From Paenirhizobium daejeonense (GTDB taxonomy: Bacteria; Pseudomonadota; Alphaproteobacteria; Rhizobiales; Rhizobiaceae): a DNA stretch of 64,000 bases. How positions within the stretch are numbered: position 1 is the stretch's first letter; the number at the start of each line of letters is the position of its first letter. The stretch covers positions 372,001 to 436,000 of the forward strand of contig NZ_JACLAL010000003.1 in the NCBI RefSeq assembly GCF_014280875.1, in the 5' to 3' direction. A program made the position numbers and the translations under genes. Below, piece by piece: positions 54,733-63,769 of the stretch. The notes under the pieces were generated by a model. It did no database searches. It had not been told where the DNA came from and was given only the letters and a program-made list of their open reading frames with translations.

Positions 54733-55065
54733 TTAACGAGCCGTAACGATGCCGGCGATCAGGCCGGAAGTGATGCCGATCAGCAGGTACTGATTATCGA
54801 CCCGGATCCAGCGCTGGTCGCGGCCCGGCTTGCGCAGGCCATAGCGACGGTAGTCGTTGATCTGGTTGTGGCGGCGCCAATCGCGCATGCTCTGGCCCTT
54901 CTTCCAGTAGTAGGGCTTGGGCGCAGCCTTGTGCGGAGCGGGCTTGTGTGGCTTAGCCTGATGATGCTGAGGGGGACGACGATCGTCCGGGCGATACTGC
55001 TGGGCCTGGGCCATCGGAGCGGCGATCATCAGGCTGGCAATTGCAATCAGAAATGCTTTTTTCAT
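54733..55065 (-). CDS. RcnB-family periplasmic protein
   Basis: 110 residues. Signal peptide (MKKAFLIAIASLMIAAPMAQA) followed by a His/Pro/Lys-rich segment (HHQAKPHKPAPHKAAPK near 34-50), the RcnB-type core YYWKKGQSMRDWRRHN near 52-67 and YRRYGLRKPGRDQRWIRVDNQYLLI near 72-97, and a hydrophobic end. In E. coli RcnB takes part in nickel/cobalt homeostasis; rhizobial members are often just conserved hypotheticals. The His-rich patch could bind metal. Confidence 0.85.
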   Translation of the reverse strand: MKKAFLIAIASLMIAAPMAQAQQYRPDDRRPPQHHQAKPHKPAPHKAAPKPYYWKKGQSMRDWRRHNQINDYRRYGLRKPGRDQRWIRVDNQYLLIGITSGLIAGIVTAR

Positions 55066-55158
55066 TGGTGTGTTCCTCGTTGTCTATGACCCGACGCTAG
55101 ACCCCGAGATGTGAATGCAATATGAATGTTATAATTAATAATTTTTAATGAAAACAGC

Positions 55159-55181
55159 CAATTGAGTATGCTGCTCAATTG
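55159..55181 (-). repeat. Inverted repeat in the DinB-RcnB gap
   Basis: CAATTGAG/CTCAATTG with a 7-base spacer in an AT-rich gap. It may end the DinB transcript on the minus strand (GCTGTTTT follows) or act as an operator upstream of the RcnB-like gene. Confidence 0.4.
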
Positions 55182-55259
55182 CTCCTACTCTTCCCGCATA
55201 CCGCTTTATCCTTGAAAAAAAAAGCAGAACGCCGGCCCGGGAGGGCTTGTATTAGCTCT

Positions 55260-55823
55260 TCAACGCATCAGATCGTTTTCGCTCCATCCGAGCGCATTCA
55301 TCTCGTTTTTCCGCGCCTGCGCATCGTCACCGACGATGAATTCATCCAGCTGCGGCGGCCTGACGCTGGTGCCGGCCAGCATGGCATGCACCTGTCCGCG
55401 ATGGTGAGTCTGGTGCTGGAAGAGATGGCTCAGGATGTCGTCGCAGCGGTCTTGCTGGATGCGGTTGCCACGGTGAACATTGACCGTTTGCGTGAGGTCG
55501 TCCGGCCTCAGGCCGTCACAGAATGCGAGCAATCTGCGGTCGACATCGGCCTGTGCTGCCAGGAGCGCCTGTCGTTCGGGAAAGGGCATTTTGTTCTCCC
55601 ATGCATTTGGTCCAAGTGTTCCGCCTTTCAGCGCGTCGACATAAAACCAGTCCACCACGAGGATGTGGTTGAGCGTGGCCCGAATGGAGGGGAAGAAGCT
55701 GATGCGTTCCTCCTCGAATTCTCCGGGTTGAAGACGCGCCACCGCCTCATGCAGCCTGAGATTGGCCAAGGTGTTGTTGCGGGCGAGTTTTCGAAATACG
55801 CGGCAGGGGGCGAGAGGGTCCAT
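55260..55823 (-). CDS. DinB-family protein
   Basis: 187 residues, four-helix bundle. Metal-site histidines appear in RATLNHILVVDWFYVDAL near 48-65 and in SHLFQHQTHHRGQVHAML near 132-149, the DinB/YfiT pattern. Members act as thiol-dependent S-transferases or are stress-induced; substrate unknown. The ATG at 55821-55823 has an AAGGAAG site; a longer frame upstream runs across the neighbouring gene and is rejected. It follows the phosphoesterase gene by 34 bases. Confidence 0.88.
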   Translation of the reverse strand: MDPLAPCRVFRKLARNNTLANLRLHEAVARLQPGEFEEERISFFPSIRATLNHILVVDWFYVDALKGGTLGPNAWENKMPFPERQALLAAQADVDRRLLAFCDGLRPDDLTQTVNVHRGNRIQQDRCDDILSHLFQHQTHHRGQVHAMLAGTSVRPPQLDEFIVGDDAQARKNEMNALGWSENDLMR

Positions 55824-55857
55824 TATGCTGTCACTTCCTTGCCTCGAGGTTCCATCA

Positions 55858-56781
55858 TCATGCCGCGGGCAAGCCTGCTCCGCCGAGCTCGACCACGACG
55901 ATTTCAGGCGGCGCTCCCAGCCGTATCGGCAGGTTGGAAAGGCCGAAACCGGCGGAAACGATGAGATGGCGGCCATCCTCGACGATGTGGCCATAGGCAT
56001 AGCGGTTACCGAAGCGCGAGGGCACCAGCGGCGAGTAGCCGAAGAGCCTGAGCTGACCGCCATGGGTGTGTCCCGAAAGCGTTAGCGCAATCCGTCCGGG
56101 AACCTCGACGAAAATATCCGGCTCGTGGGCCATGAGGATTGCGGGTTCATCGCCCTTTATCTGTGCGAGCGTTGCCGGGAGGTCGTCGAGCCCCGGGATG
56201 ATGCCGGAGCCGTCGGGCGCCGGATTACCGGGCTGGAGCTGGTCGGCGAGGCCGGCGAGCCAGAAAGGGCGGCCATCCTTTTCCATCCGGACGGCGAGAT
56301 TGTCGTAGACGGGAATGCCGACATCACCGAGCGCCTTGTGCGCGAGCGTCGGGCCGTGACCGGCGGCCAGAGCGACGGGATCGTTCAGCCAGTCGTGATT
56401 GCCGAGGATGGCATGAACGCCGAGCGGCGCCTTGAGCCGTGACAGTGCTTTCGCCCATCTGGCCGGTTCGACATAACCGGTGTTGAACCACATGCTGGTC
56501 ATGTAGTCGCCGAGCAGGAGGACCATGTCGCCCTCAAGGGCGTTCGCCTGATCGCAGATCGCGGCGATGCGGTCGGCCGGCATCCATGGTTCGCAGGCGT
56601 GGAAATCCGCAAGTGCGATGATTTTTAGTTTGAGATCCCCCGGCCAGTCGCGAGGGGTGAGGGCATATCGCGTCACGCGGGGTCGGGCGAAGGGCTCTAT
56701 GCCGACAGCGTAGGCGCTGGTTCCGAAGCCTGCCATCAGCAGGCCGCCGAGAAGTTTGAGGAACCCGCGCCGCGCGATCAT
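55858..56781 (-). CDS. Calcineurin-like metallophosphoesterase with a twin-arginine-like leader
   Basis: 307 residues. N-terminus MIARRGFLKLLGGLLMAG looks like a Tat signal (RRGFLK). Metal-binding motifs LADFHACEPW near 57-66, LLLGDYMTS near 88-96, ILGNHDWLN near 124-132, MAHEPDIF near 217 and LSGHTHGGQLRLFG near 234-247 are complete, the pattern of YaeI-like phosphodiesterases. Substrate unknown; the YaeI comparison suggests lipid or membrane-related phosphate esters. Its ATG directly follows the ruvB stop. Confidence 0.92.
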   Translation of the reverse strand: MIARRGFLKLLGGLLMAGFGTSAYAVGIEPFARPRVTRYALTPRDWPGDLKLKIIALADFHACEPWMPADRIAAICDQANALEGDMVLLLGDYMTSMWFNTGYVEPARWAKALSRLKAPLGVHAILGNHDWLNDPVALAAGHGPTLAHKALGDVGIPVYDNLAVRMEKDGRPFWLAGLADQLQPGNPAPDGSGIIPGLDDLPATLAQIKGDEPAILMAHEPDIFVEVPGRIALTLSGHTHGGQLRLFGYSPLVPSRFGNRYAYGHIVEDGRHLIVSAGFGLSNLPIRLGAPPEIVVVELGGAGLPAA

Positions 56782-57822
56782 TCAATCCTCCTCGAGGGTC
56801 AGGCGGAACTGCGCGGCTTCCAGATCCTTCGGCGGCTGCAGGCCGAGGTGTTTCCAGGCGATGGTCGTCAGGACCCGGCCGCGTGGTGTGCGCTGGATGA
56901 AGCCCTGCTGGATCATGTAGGGCTCTATGATATCCTCGATCGCATCGCGGGGTTCGGAGAGCCCTGCTGCGATTGTCTCGATGCCAACAGGGCCACCGCC
57001 GAAGTTTACGGCGATCATGTTCAGATAGCGCTTGTCGAGCTGGTCGAGGCCCATGTTGTCGACCAGCAGGCGGGTCAACGCCTCGTCGGCGATCTCGCGG
57101 GTGACGGCTTCCGCGCGGGCCACTTCGGCGAAATCACGCACGCGGCGCAGCAGGCGGCCGGCGATACGGGGCGTGCCACGGGCGCGCCGGGCGATCTCAC
57201 GAGCGCCTTCTTCCGTCATGCCAAGGCCCATCAGGCGAGCGCCGCGGCGAACGATGCCTTCCAGCTCCTCTACGGTATAGAAGGAGAGACGCACCGGAAT
57301 GCCGAAACGGTCGCGAAGCGGCGTCGTCAGCAGACCGAGGCGGGTGGTGGCGGCGACGAGGGTGAACTTGGACAGGTCGATCTTGACCGAGCGGGCGGCC
57401 GGGCCTTCGCCGATGATGAGGTCGAGCTGGAAATCCTCCATAGCGGGATAGAGGATTTCTTCCACTGCCGGGTTCAGCCGGTGGATTTCGTCGATGAAGA
57501 GGACGTCGCGCTCTTCGAGATTGGTCAGCAGGGCGGCAAGGTCGCCGGCCTTGGCGATGACTGGGCCGGAGGTCGAGCGGAAGTTGACGCCGAGTTCCTT
57601 TGCCATGATCTGGGCAAGGGTTGTCTTGCCGAGGCCGGGCGGGCCGACAAACAATACGTGGTCAAGCGCTTCGCCACGGTTCTTGGCGGCCTCGATGAAG
57701 ATCTTAAGGTTAGCGCGTGCTTCGGCCTGTCCGGTGAATTCATCGAGCGACTGCGGACGCAGCGCGGTGTCGATATCCTCGCCACGCTTTTCCGATGAAA
57801 TGAGACGGTCGGCTTCACTCAT
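56782..57822 (-). CDS. ruvB: Holliday junction branch migration helicase RuvB
   Basis: 346 residues. Hexameric AAA+ motor that drives branch migration with Ruv[13 protein letters not shown] near 22-33, Walker [14 protein letters not shown] near 59-71, Walker [13 protein letters not shown] near 108-119, sensor ATTRLGLLT near 158 and the C-terminal winged helix with [16 protein letters not shown] near 313. It lies between ruvA (93 bases upstream) and the phosphoesterase gene. Confidence 0.97.
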   Translation of the reverse strand: MSEADRLISSEKRGEDIDTALRPQSLDEFTGQAEARANLKIFIEAAKNRGEALDHVLFVGPPGLGKTTLAQIMAKELGVNFRSTSGPVIAKAGDLAALLTNLEERDVLFIDEIHRLNPAVEEILYPAMEDFQLDLIIGEGPAARSVKIDLSKFTLVAATTRLGLLTTPLRDRFGIPVRLSFYTVEELEGIVRRGARLMGLGMTEEGAREIARRARGTPRIAGRLLRRVRDFAEVARAEAVTREIADEALTRLLVDNMGLDQLDKRYLNMIAVNFGGGPVGIETIAAGLSEPRDAIEDIIEPYMIQQGFIQRTPRGRVLTTIAWKHLGLQPPKDLEAAQFRLTLEED

Positions 57823-57915
57823 GACAGTACTTCCGGTTGGCGGCCATGATGGCAGGGCGGAGGGGACCGCTCAAGCGCCTTTGACCAGATTCATTAGAAG
57901 GGGTAAAGCGCGGTA

Positions 57916-58533
57916 TCACCGCGACAGTTCCTTGAGGCCGAGGCGGATCAGCTTGGCGCTGTCAGCGCCTTCGCCACCATTCTTCAGGGCCGCGGCGATG
58001 GCGTTCGCTGCCTGTTCGCGCGAGTATCCGAGGTTCGTGAGCGCCGATACGGCATCAGCGACCGGAGCCGCGGCAACGCCTTCCCCGAGTTCCTGTTTCA
58101 GGGCGATATTGGCGGCGGCTTCTCCGGCGAAGGCGGGAGCCTTGTTCTTCAGCTCGGTCATGATGCGGACTGCGACCTTCGGCCCGACGCCGGGCGCGCG
58201 GGACACAGCCGTCTTGTCCTGCAGCGCGATGGCGTTGGCGATTTCGGACGGCGTCAACGTCGAAAGCACGGCGAGTGCCACCTTAGTGCCTACGCCCTGA
58301 ACACTCTGAAGCAGGTTGAACCATTCGCGCTCCAGTGCGGTGAGGAAGCCGAAGAGCTTCAACTGGTCTTCGCGGACATAGGTTTCGATGAAGAGAACCG
58401 CGGCCTCTCCGGGCGAACCGAGCCGGGACAGTGTGCGCGAGGAGCAGTGAGCAATGTAACAGACGCCGTGCACGTCGATCAGCGCATGGTCGTCGCCGAT
58501 TTCGTCGATGGTGCCTTTGAGCTTGCCGATCAT
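57916..58533 (-). CDS. ruvA: Holliday junction DNA-binding protein RuvA
   Basis: 205 residues. Tetrameric junction-binding partner of RuvB. N-terminal OB fold [20 protein letters not shown], helix-hairpin-helix motifs [18 protein letters not shown] near 73-90 and [19 protein letters not shown] near 110-128, and a C-terminal RuvB-binding domain ([19 protein letters not shown] near 167). Upstream, the PIN-domain gene ends 12 bases from its start. Confidence 0.96.
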   Translation of the reverse strand: MIGKLKGTIDEIGDDHALIDVHGVCYIAHCSSRTLSRLGSPGEAAVLFIETYVREDQLKLFGFLTALEREWFNLLQSVQGVGTKVALAVLSTLTPSEIANAIALQDKTAVSRAPGVGPKVAVRIMTELKNKAPAFAGEAAANIALKQELGEGVAAAPVADAVSALTNLGYSREQAANAIAAALKNGGEGADSAKLIRLGLKELSR

Positions 58534-58545
58534 GAAGTGTGTCCG

Positions 58546-58959
58546 TTAGGGATGGGTTTCAGGGGAAATGAGGGGAACCATCGGGAAATAGGAGCGGTAG
58601 CTCTTGGTGTCCCGAGTGAGAATTGAGTAGCCGCGAATGGCCGCATGCGCGCCGATCAGGAAATCCGGCAGAACGCGTTCCCGCTTTCCACCGCCTGAGC
58701 GGTAGCGCCTGAACGCCACCCCCGCGGCGAACGCTGCCGTCCAGGGGAGGCTTTCCCTATGGAAATCCGTTCGCGGAAGGAGTCGGTCGACCAGATCGAT
58801 ATCATCGTAGCGAACCGAGAATTCGGCGTAAATGACCGGATTAATGACGAGCGGCTGGGTTCGGGCTATGCGCAACAGAGCATTGCGAGACCATTGAAGC
58901 CAAACCGGATCGCGAACGGCGAGGTCCACGAGAACGTTCGTGTCCACGAGTGTCGTCAT
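58546..58959 (-). CDS. PIN-domain VapC-type toxin
   Basis: 137 residues. PIN ribonuclease fold: TLVDTNVLVDLA at 3-14 with Asp6, NPVIYAEFSVRY near 40-51 with the Glu, and the C-terminal acidic pair in LPDFLIGAHAAIRGYSILTRDTKSY near 97-121. VapC toxins cut RNA and are neutralised by a co-encoded antitoxin. The antitoxin gene ends three bases upstream. The pair interrupts ruvC and ruvA. Confidence 0.9.
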   Translation of the reverse strand: MTTLVDTNVLVDLAVRDPVWLQWSRNALLRIARTQPLVINPVIYAEFSVRYDDIDLVDRLLPRTDFHRESLPWTAAFAAGVAFRRYRSGGGKRERVLPDFLIGAHAAIRGYSILTRDTKSYRSYFPMVPLISPETHP

Positions 58960-58962
58960 GGA

Positions 58963-59214
58963 TCAGCGATCTCGCGTCATGGTCATGAGAGCATCGGCGT
59001 CGATCGTCTGGTCGCCGGTTCCCTCCATGGCATCAAGGGCGTGCATGAAGGCCTGCAGGCGCTCGCGCTCGACGCCTTGCTGTCCTTCCTTCTTGGGAGA
59101 GACAACCAGCTTGCCATCTTCGATCGTGAAAATGACTTCGCTGTTCGGTTCAATACCGGCAAGCTCGCGCAAGTCGCGCGGAATGGTGACCTGACCCTTC
59201 GATGTAACGCGCAT
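58963..59214 (-). CDS. AbrB/MazE-type antitoxin
   Basis: 83 residues. Swapped-hairpin DNA-binding domain MRVTSKGQVTIPRDLRELAGI at residues 1-21 with VIFTIEDGKLVVSPKKEG near 28-45, followed by a 40-residue tail likely to bind the toxin. It should bind its own promoter with the toxin. A four-base stop-to-start spacing links it with the PIN gene. Confidence 0.9.
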   Translation of the reverse strand: MRVTSKGQVTIPRDLRELAGIEPNSEVIFTIEDGKLVVSPKKEGQQGVERERLQAFMHALDAMEGTGDQTIDADALMTMTRDR

Positions 59215-59273
59215 TGCCTCGCTCCTTCGTTGGGTAAGAAAATATCTTACCGTCGGAACAAGTCAAGAACAAA

Positions 59274-59786
59274 TCAGGCGGAAGCCAGCACCTTGCGCAT
59301 ACGGTCGCCGCCGCGATTGTGGGCGTGGCAGATGGCGATGGCCAGTGCGTCGGCGGCGTCGTTGCCCTTGAACTCCGCCTTGGGCATCAGGATCTTCAGC
59401 ATCATGTGGATCTGCTGCTTTTCACCATGACCGACGCCGATCACCGATTTCTTCACCGCGTTCGGCGCATATTCGGAGACGGGCAGGCCGGCGCGGGCAG
59501 GAACCAGCATGGCGATGCCGCGTGCCTGGCCGAGCTTCAGGGTCGCGACCGCATCCTTGTTGACGAAGGTCTGTTCGACCGCGGCTTCATGAGGTTGGTA
59601 GCTGTGCACCACATCAGCCAGCCCGTCATGCAGCTGGCGAAGACGCGAGGCGAGGTCCATGTCTCCGTCGGAGGTGACGGTGCCTGAGGCGACGAAACGC
59701 AGGGAGTTGCCGAGCGTTTCGATCACACCCCATCCGGTGCGCCTGAGGCCGGGGTCAATACCTATAATTCGAATCGTGTCTCGCAT
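59274..59786 (-). CDS. ruvC: Holliday junction endonuclease RuvC
   Basis: 170 residues. It cuts Holliday junctions after RuvAB migration. Acidic residues are visible in [14 protein letters not shown] (Asp11), [11 protein letters not shown] near 69-79 and the C-terminal [14 protein letters not shown] near 140-153. It is separated from ruvA by the 250-residue-equivalent toxin-antitoxin pair; the 60-base gap to the antitoxin may hold that pair's promoter. Confidence 0.96.
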   Translation of the reverse strand: MRDTIRIIGIDPGLRRTGWGVIETLGNSLRFVASGTVTSDGDMDLASRLRQLHDGLADVVHSYQPHEAAVEQTFVNKDAVATLKLGQARGIAMLVPARAGLPVSEYAPNAVKKSVIGVGHGEKQQIHMMLKILMPKAEFKGNDAADALAIAICHAHNRGGDRMRKVLASA

Positions 59787-59889
59787 GGCGATATCCTAAC
59801 TTGCTGATGCATGGATCTGCCAGCGAAAAGTGAACAAACCAAAAACATCCGTTTCAGTGAAGCGCAACGTCGGTTCAAAAAGATTGCGG

Positions 59890-59911
59890 TGACGGTTCGG
59901 CAAAACCGTCA
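59890..59911. repeat. 8-bp inverted repeat between ruvC and the LLM oxidoreductase gene
   Basis: TGACGGTT and AACCGTCA with a 6-base spacer in the divergent promoter region, 72 bases before the chosen start of the oxidoreductase. Possible operator. Confidence 0.4.
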
Positions 59912-59982
59912 TTTCGTTCTGGTATTGCTTTCATGAGCCTCTACATATGAAGCTATATCAAGACCAGAACGGGATGCCGCGC

Positions 59983-60984
59983 ATGATACCCTTTTCGATC
60001 CTCGACCTGTCACCGATCGCCGAGGGACACAGCGTGACGGAGGCGCTGGATGCGTCCCGTCAGATGGCCCAGAAGGCGGAGGAACTCGGGTTCAATCGTT
60101 TCTGGCTCGCCGAGCATCACGGCATGCCTGGAATTGCCAGTGCTGCGACCTCCATCGTGATCGCCCATGTGGGGGCCGCAACCAAGCGCATCCGCATCGG
60201 TTCCGGCGGCATCATGCTGCCAAACCATTCTCCGCTGGTGATCGCGGAGCAGTTCGGCACGCTTGCGGCCCTGTTCCCCGATCGCGTCGATCTCGGTCTC
60301 GGTCGCGCGCCGGGAACCGACATGCGCACTGCGCGGGCTCTTCGCCGTAATCTGGACGCCGGGGCGGAAAGCTTCCCGCACGATATCATCGAATTACAGC
60401 GCCTGCTCGGCGACCCGGATGGCGATCAGGCGTTGCTGGCGGTGCCGGGTGCGCGCAGCCATGTACCGATCTGGCTGCTGGGTTCCAGTCTCTACAGCGC
60501 TCATCTCGCTGCGGCGCTCGGGCTTCCCTATGCTTTCGCTTCCCATTTCGCTCCGGATTCGTTGCTTGAGGCCATCGCCATCTATCGCGAACGGTTCCAG
60601 CCTTCGGCGGATCTCGACAAGCCCTATGTGATGGTAGGGGTGATGGGCGTCGGCGCGCAAAGCGATGAAGAGGCGCAATATCTCTTCACCTCTTCGCAGC
60701 AGCAGTTCGTCAATCTGCGGCGCAATGTTCGGCGTCCTTTCCCGCGTCCGGTGGAGAGCATGGACGGGTTGTGGACCGACATGGAGCGTATCGGCGTGGA
60801 GCACACGCTGAGTTATGCCGTGGTCGGCTCGCAGAAGACTGTCGAAAAGAAGCTCGAGGACTTTCTCGATGAGACCGGCGCCGACGAACTCATCGTTTCA
60901 ATGCCGATCCATGACATCGATGCGCGGTTGCGCTCGGTCGAGATTTTCGGCGGCGTCATGCAGAAAGTTCCGGAAAACAGCTGA
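59983..60984 (+). CDS. LLM-class flavin-dependent oxidoreductase (luciferase-like)
   Basis: 333 residues from the ATG at 59983; ATG codons at 59947 and 59974 are possible. Bacterial luciferase-like TIM barrel: [15 protein letters not shown] at the start, [21 protein letters not shown] near 43-63, [26 protein letters not shown] near 72-97 and DLGLGRAPG near 108, the group of alkanal-monooxygenase-like proteins (YhbW-like). Uses FMN or F420 in related enzymes, most likely FMN here. Substrate unknown. Confidence 0.9.
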   Translation: MIPFSILDLSPIAEGHSVTEALDASRQMAQKAEELGFNRFWLAEHHGMPGIASAATSIVIAHVGAATKRIRIGSGGIMLPNHSPLVIAEQFGTLAALFPDRVDLGLGRAPGTDMRTARALRRNLDAGAESFPHDIIELQRLLGDPDGDQALLAVPGARSHVPIWLLGSSLYSAHLAAALGLPYAFASHFAPDSLLEAIAIYRERFQPSADLDKPYVMVGVMGVGAQSDEEAQYLFTSSQQQFVNLRRNVRRPFPRPVESMDGLWTDMERIGVEHTLSYAVVGSQKTVEKKLEDFLDETGADELIVSMPIHDIDARLRSVEIFGGVMQKVPENS

Positions 60985-61023
60985 ATTTTGCGGTGCGTCA
61001 ACCACCATAAATTGCTGCCCGTT

Positions 61024-61038
61024 TTAACTGCCGTTTAA
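61024..61038. promoter_or_regulatory. CtrA-type site TTAA-N7-TTAA upstream of the second chemoreceptor
   Basis: TTAA at 61024-61027 and TTAA at 61035-61038 with seven bases between, 118 bases before the chemoreceptor ATG. Confidence 0.55.
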
Positions 61039-61155
61039 ACAACAACCTGAATGATGCAATCTCCAAGGTGTCCGCGTTGTCGCGGTTGTGCCTAAAATAG
61101 TCTGAAAGACCGCTGCGCTCAAGCGAAGGGCGACGGCGGCCGTGGGGATTCGCTT

Positions 61156-63477
61156 ATGGTTTTTCGTTTCAACTCCCTTTCCTCCAAGGTGATCGGGATT
61201 TTCCTGCTGTTGACGGCGCTGTCAGTAGGGATTCTTAATGTCCTTGCCTACTTCACTTCCAGTTCGCTTTTCGACAAGCAGACCTATCGTGCGATGGACG
61301 GGACGCTGACATTCCGGGGCGACATGCTCAGGGAACAGTTGCAGCAACTGGAAAATCAAGCGACATCGATCGCCAAGATCGAAGGCCTGCAGCAGTCGTT
61401 CACGTCGATGAAGAGCGGCTGGAACACCATCGTCAAGAATTCCGGCGATGCGAAGGGTGAGCTTCAGGCGGTCTTCGTCAAGAACAACCCCTATCCGGCG
61501 GGAGAGCGCGAAAAGCTGCTGAAGCCCGAAGGGCCGAGTGGCTTCTACTATTCGAACCATGAAGCAACCCAGAACCTTGTCGCCAGCTATCTGCGCGATA
61601 CCCAGTTCCGTGACCTGCTGATGGTCGATCAGGCCGGCAACGTTATCTATTCCTACCGCAAGGGTCCGTTCTTCGCCGAGAATGCTACCGCCGGCGAGCT
61701 TGCCGGTACCGGTCTCGGTCAGGCCTTTGCGCGCAGCGCCGATGTCGCCGCCAAAGCGGTCGAGGACGCCGCGCCGACCACGTTCTCCGGTCTCAAGACC
61801 GGCAAGGATGCCCTGTCTCCGGATATCTATTTCTCGGTGCCGGTGGTGAAATTCGGGGCCTTCAAGGGGTCGATCCTGTTCCAGCTTAAGGATACGGCGA
61901 TCACCAGCCTGCTTTCGAAGGGCATTGCCGCCGATAGCGTTGAGCGTGCCGCCGTTCTCTCCGAGGATGGCACGGGCATCAGCCTCGGCACTGACGGCAA
62001 GCTCATGGACATTGCAGCGGCTCCCTTCGGCTTTGCGCCGGCCGCCATGCAGGGCAATGGCGGCATCGTCACCAGCGATTTCGCCCGCGATGACGGAGCG
62101 GCTAGGGCCTATGGTCGCGCGATCGAGTTCGGCGGCCAGAAATACCTGATGGTGGAGAGCCTGACGCTTGCCGAACTCGGCGCCGGCTCGCTGCAGATCG
62201 CGCTGACCTTGACGGCAATTGCCGCGGCGACGCTGGCCGTGATGTCCATTGCGACCGGTGTCCTGACCCGTCGTCTTTTTGCGCCGCTCGCCCGGCTTGC
62301 TGTGGTGACGGGCCAGGTGGCTGACGGCCAGCTCGATAATCCCGTCGCCAATCAGGATCGCGGGGATGAAATCGGCACCATGGCCCGGGCGCTGGAGCGT
62401 TTCCGCACCGCGCTTATCGAGCAGCAGCAGCTGGAGAGCCGCGCGAACGAGGAGCGGGAGCAGGCGGAAGCGGAACGTCGCCAGCGCTTTTCGGAACGCG
62501 AGGCGGAGGCCCGTACACTCGGAGGCGTCGTGGCCGCGCTCGATCAGGGTCTCGACCGCCTGGCCCACGGCGATCTCGCCTTCGAGATCCGCCAGCCGTT
62601 CCCGAACGAGCTGGAGTCCCTGCGCGTCAACTTCAACAATGCGCTCTCCACCCTGAGCGCGACGCTCTCCGGCATCGGCGGCAATTCGCTTGCCGTGCGC
62701 GGCGGTTCGGAGGAAATGCGCGCGGGCGCCGACCAGCTGGCGGAGCGCACCGAGCGGCAGGCCGCGGCGCTCACTGAAACCGCAAGCGCCATCAAGGCCA
62801 TGACCGATGCAGTCAAGGTGCAGATCGCCCACGGCGAGGATGCCGAGCGGAGCGCGCGTAACGCCAAGGATGAAGCCGAGCAATCCGGCCACATCATGCG
62901 GGAAACGATTGCGGCGATGGAGGCCATTCGCGGTTCGTCGCAGGAGATCAACCAGATCATCGGCGTGATCGACGAGATCGCATTCCAAACCAATCTTCTG
63001 GCGCTCAATGCCGGCGTTGAGGCCGCGCGTGCGGGCGAGGCCGGCAAGGGCTTCGCCGTCGTTGCCCAAGAAGTGCGCGAGCTTGCCCAGCGCTCGGCTG
63101 GTGCGGCCAAGCAGATCACCAGCCTGCTTGCCAAATCGGCCGGCGAGGTGGCTCATGGCGTGAGCCTCGTCGAGAAGGCTGGCCACGCGCTGCAGGGGAT
63201 CGGCGAGCATGTGCTGTCGATCAACGGCAAGATCGGCGACATGATGCACTCGACGCGTGAAGAAGCGCAGACGATCTCCGAGATCAACGGCTCGATCAAT
63301 GCGCTCGATGTCATGACCCAGCAGAATGCCGCCATGGTGGAAGAGACGACTGCCGCCATCCACCGGCTGGCGACGGAGGCTGCCGAAATGGATCAGCAGC
63401 TCGGACACTTCACACTCGGCCAGCAGGCGGCGGCTCCGCGTCATGCCGGACCTTATGAAATGCGACGGGCAAGCTAG
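61156..63477 (+). CDS. Methyl-accepting chemotaxis protein, large periplasmic sensor
   Basis: 773 residues. First membrane helix near 12-33, a periplasmic domain of about 310 residues with a dCache-like pattern ([22 protein letters not shown] near 136 on), second helix near 346-370, HAMP ([20 protein letters not shown]), a second HAMP-like region near 455-505 and the signalling tip [22 protein letters not shown] near 605. No CheR-tether pentapeptide: the protein ends MRRAS. A CtrA-type site lies 118 bases upstream. Confidence 0.94.
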   Translation: MVFRFNSLSSKVIGIFLLLTALSVGILNVLAYFTSSSLFDKQTYRAMDGTLTFRGDMLREQLQQLENQATSIAKIEGLQQSFTSMKSGWNTIVKNSGDAKGELQAVFVKNNPYPAGEREKLLKPEGPSGFYYSNHEATQNLVASYLRDTQFRDLLMVDQAGNVIYSYRKGPFFAENATAGELAGTGLGQAFARSADVAAKAVEDAAPTTFSGLKTGKDALSPDIYFSVPVVKFGAFKGSILFQLKDTAITSLLSKGIAADSVERAAVLSEDGTGISLGTDGKLMDIAAAPFGFAPAAMQGNGGIVTSDFARDDGAARAYGRAIEFGGQKYLMVESLTLAELGAGSLQIALTLTAIAAATLAVMSIATGVLTRRLFAPLARLAVVTGQVADGQLDNPVANQDRGDEIGTMARALERFRTALIEQQQLESRANEEREQAEAERRQRFSEREAEARTLGGVVAALDQGLDRLAHGDLAFEIRQPFPNELESLRVNFNNALSTLSATLSGIGGNSLAVRGGSEEMRAGADQLAERTERQAAALTETASAIKAMTDAVKVQIAHGEDAERSARNAKDEAEQSGHIMRETIAAMEAIRGSSQEINQIIGVIDEIAFQTNLLALNAGVEAARAGEAGKGFAVVAQEVRELAQRSAGAAKQITSLLAKSAGEVAHGVSLVEKAGHALQGIGEHVLSINGKIGDMMHSTREEAQTISEINGSINALDVMTQQNAAMVEETTAAIHRLATEAAEMDQQLGHFTLGQQAAAPRHAGPYEMRRAS

Positions 63478-63503
63478 TCCCTGGAACTTTCGGTTTCACT
63501 CGG

Positions 63504-63536
63504 AACGCGGCGGGTCGAACCTGCCGCGTTTTTCGT
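63504..63536 (+). terminator. Terminator of the second chemoreceptor gene
   Basis: An 11-bp stem starting AACGCGG (one G-T pair) with a TCGAA loop, then TTTTTCGTTTG. Confidence 0.9.
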
Positions 63537-63667
63537 TTGTCCGGCAAACTATCGATCTGGAAATACAATCAGAAGGTGATTTTTCTGAAGCCTTTTGCGG
63601 GCGTTTTGTTTTTGCGCAACGCGCCTATGGTAAGTAAAATCCCAGCAAACACGGTAAATAGACGTAG

Positions 63668-63683
63668 TTAAGCCAGCCTTAAC
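63668..63683. promoter_or_regulatory. CtrA-type site TTAA-N7-TTAAC upstream of the outer membrane protein gene
   Basis: TTAAGCCAGCCTTAAC, the complete CtrA consensus including the final C, about 87 bases before the ATG at 63770. Confidence 0.6.
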
Positions 63684-63769
63684 TTTTCTCCTTCATTATC
63701 CAAGAGAAATCACGATGTCGGCCATCTGCGGGTCCGATAGCTCAACGATAGATTTTGGAGTATCTAGCC

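Noticed and set aside
51665..56781. A horizontally acquired island between ybgC and ruvB (sqdBDC and neighbours)
   Set aside because: No integrase, repeats or composition change is visible, and as I recall the sqd genes sit between the tol and ruv genes in Sinorhizobium too, so the order looks ancestral.
61222..63444. A 740-codon minus-strand open frame opposite the second chemoreceptor
   Set aside because: It is an antisense shadow from GC-rich third positions; its translation is Arg/Gly/Leu-rich without domains, while the plus strand has a complete receptor.
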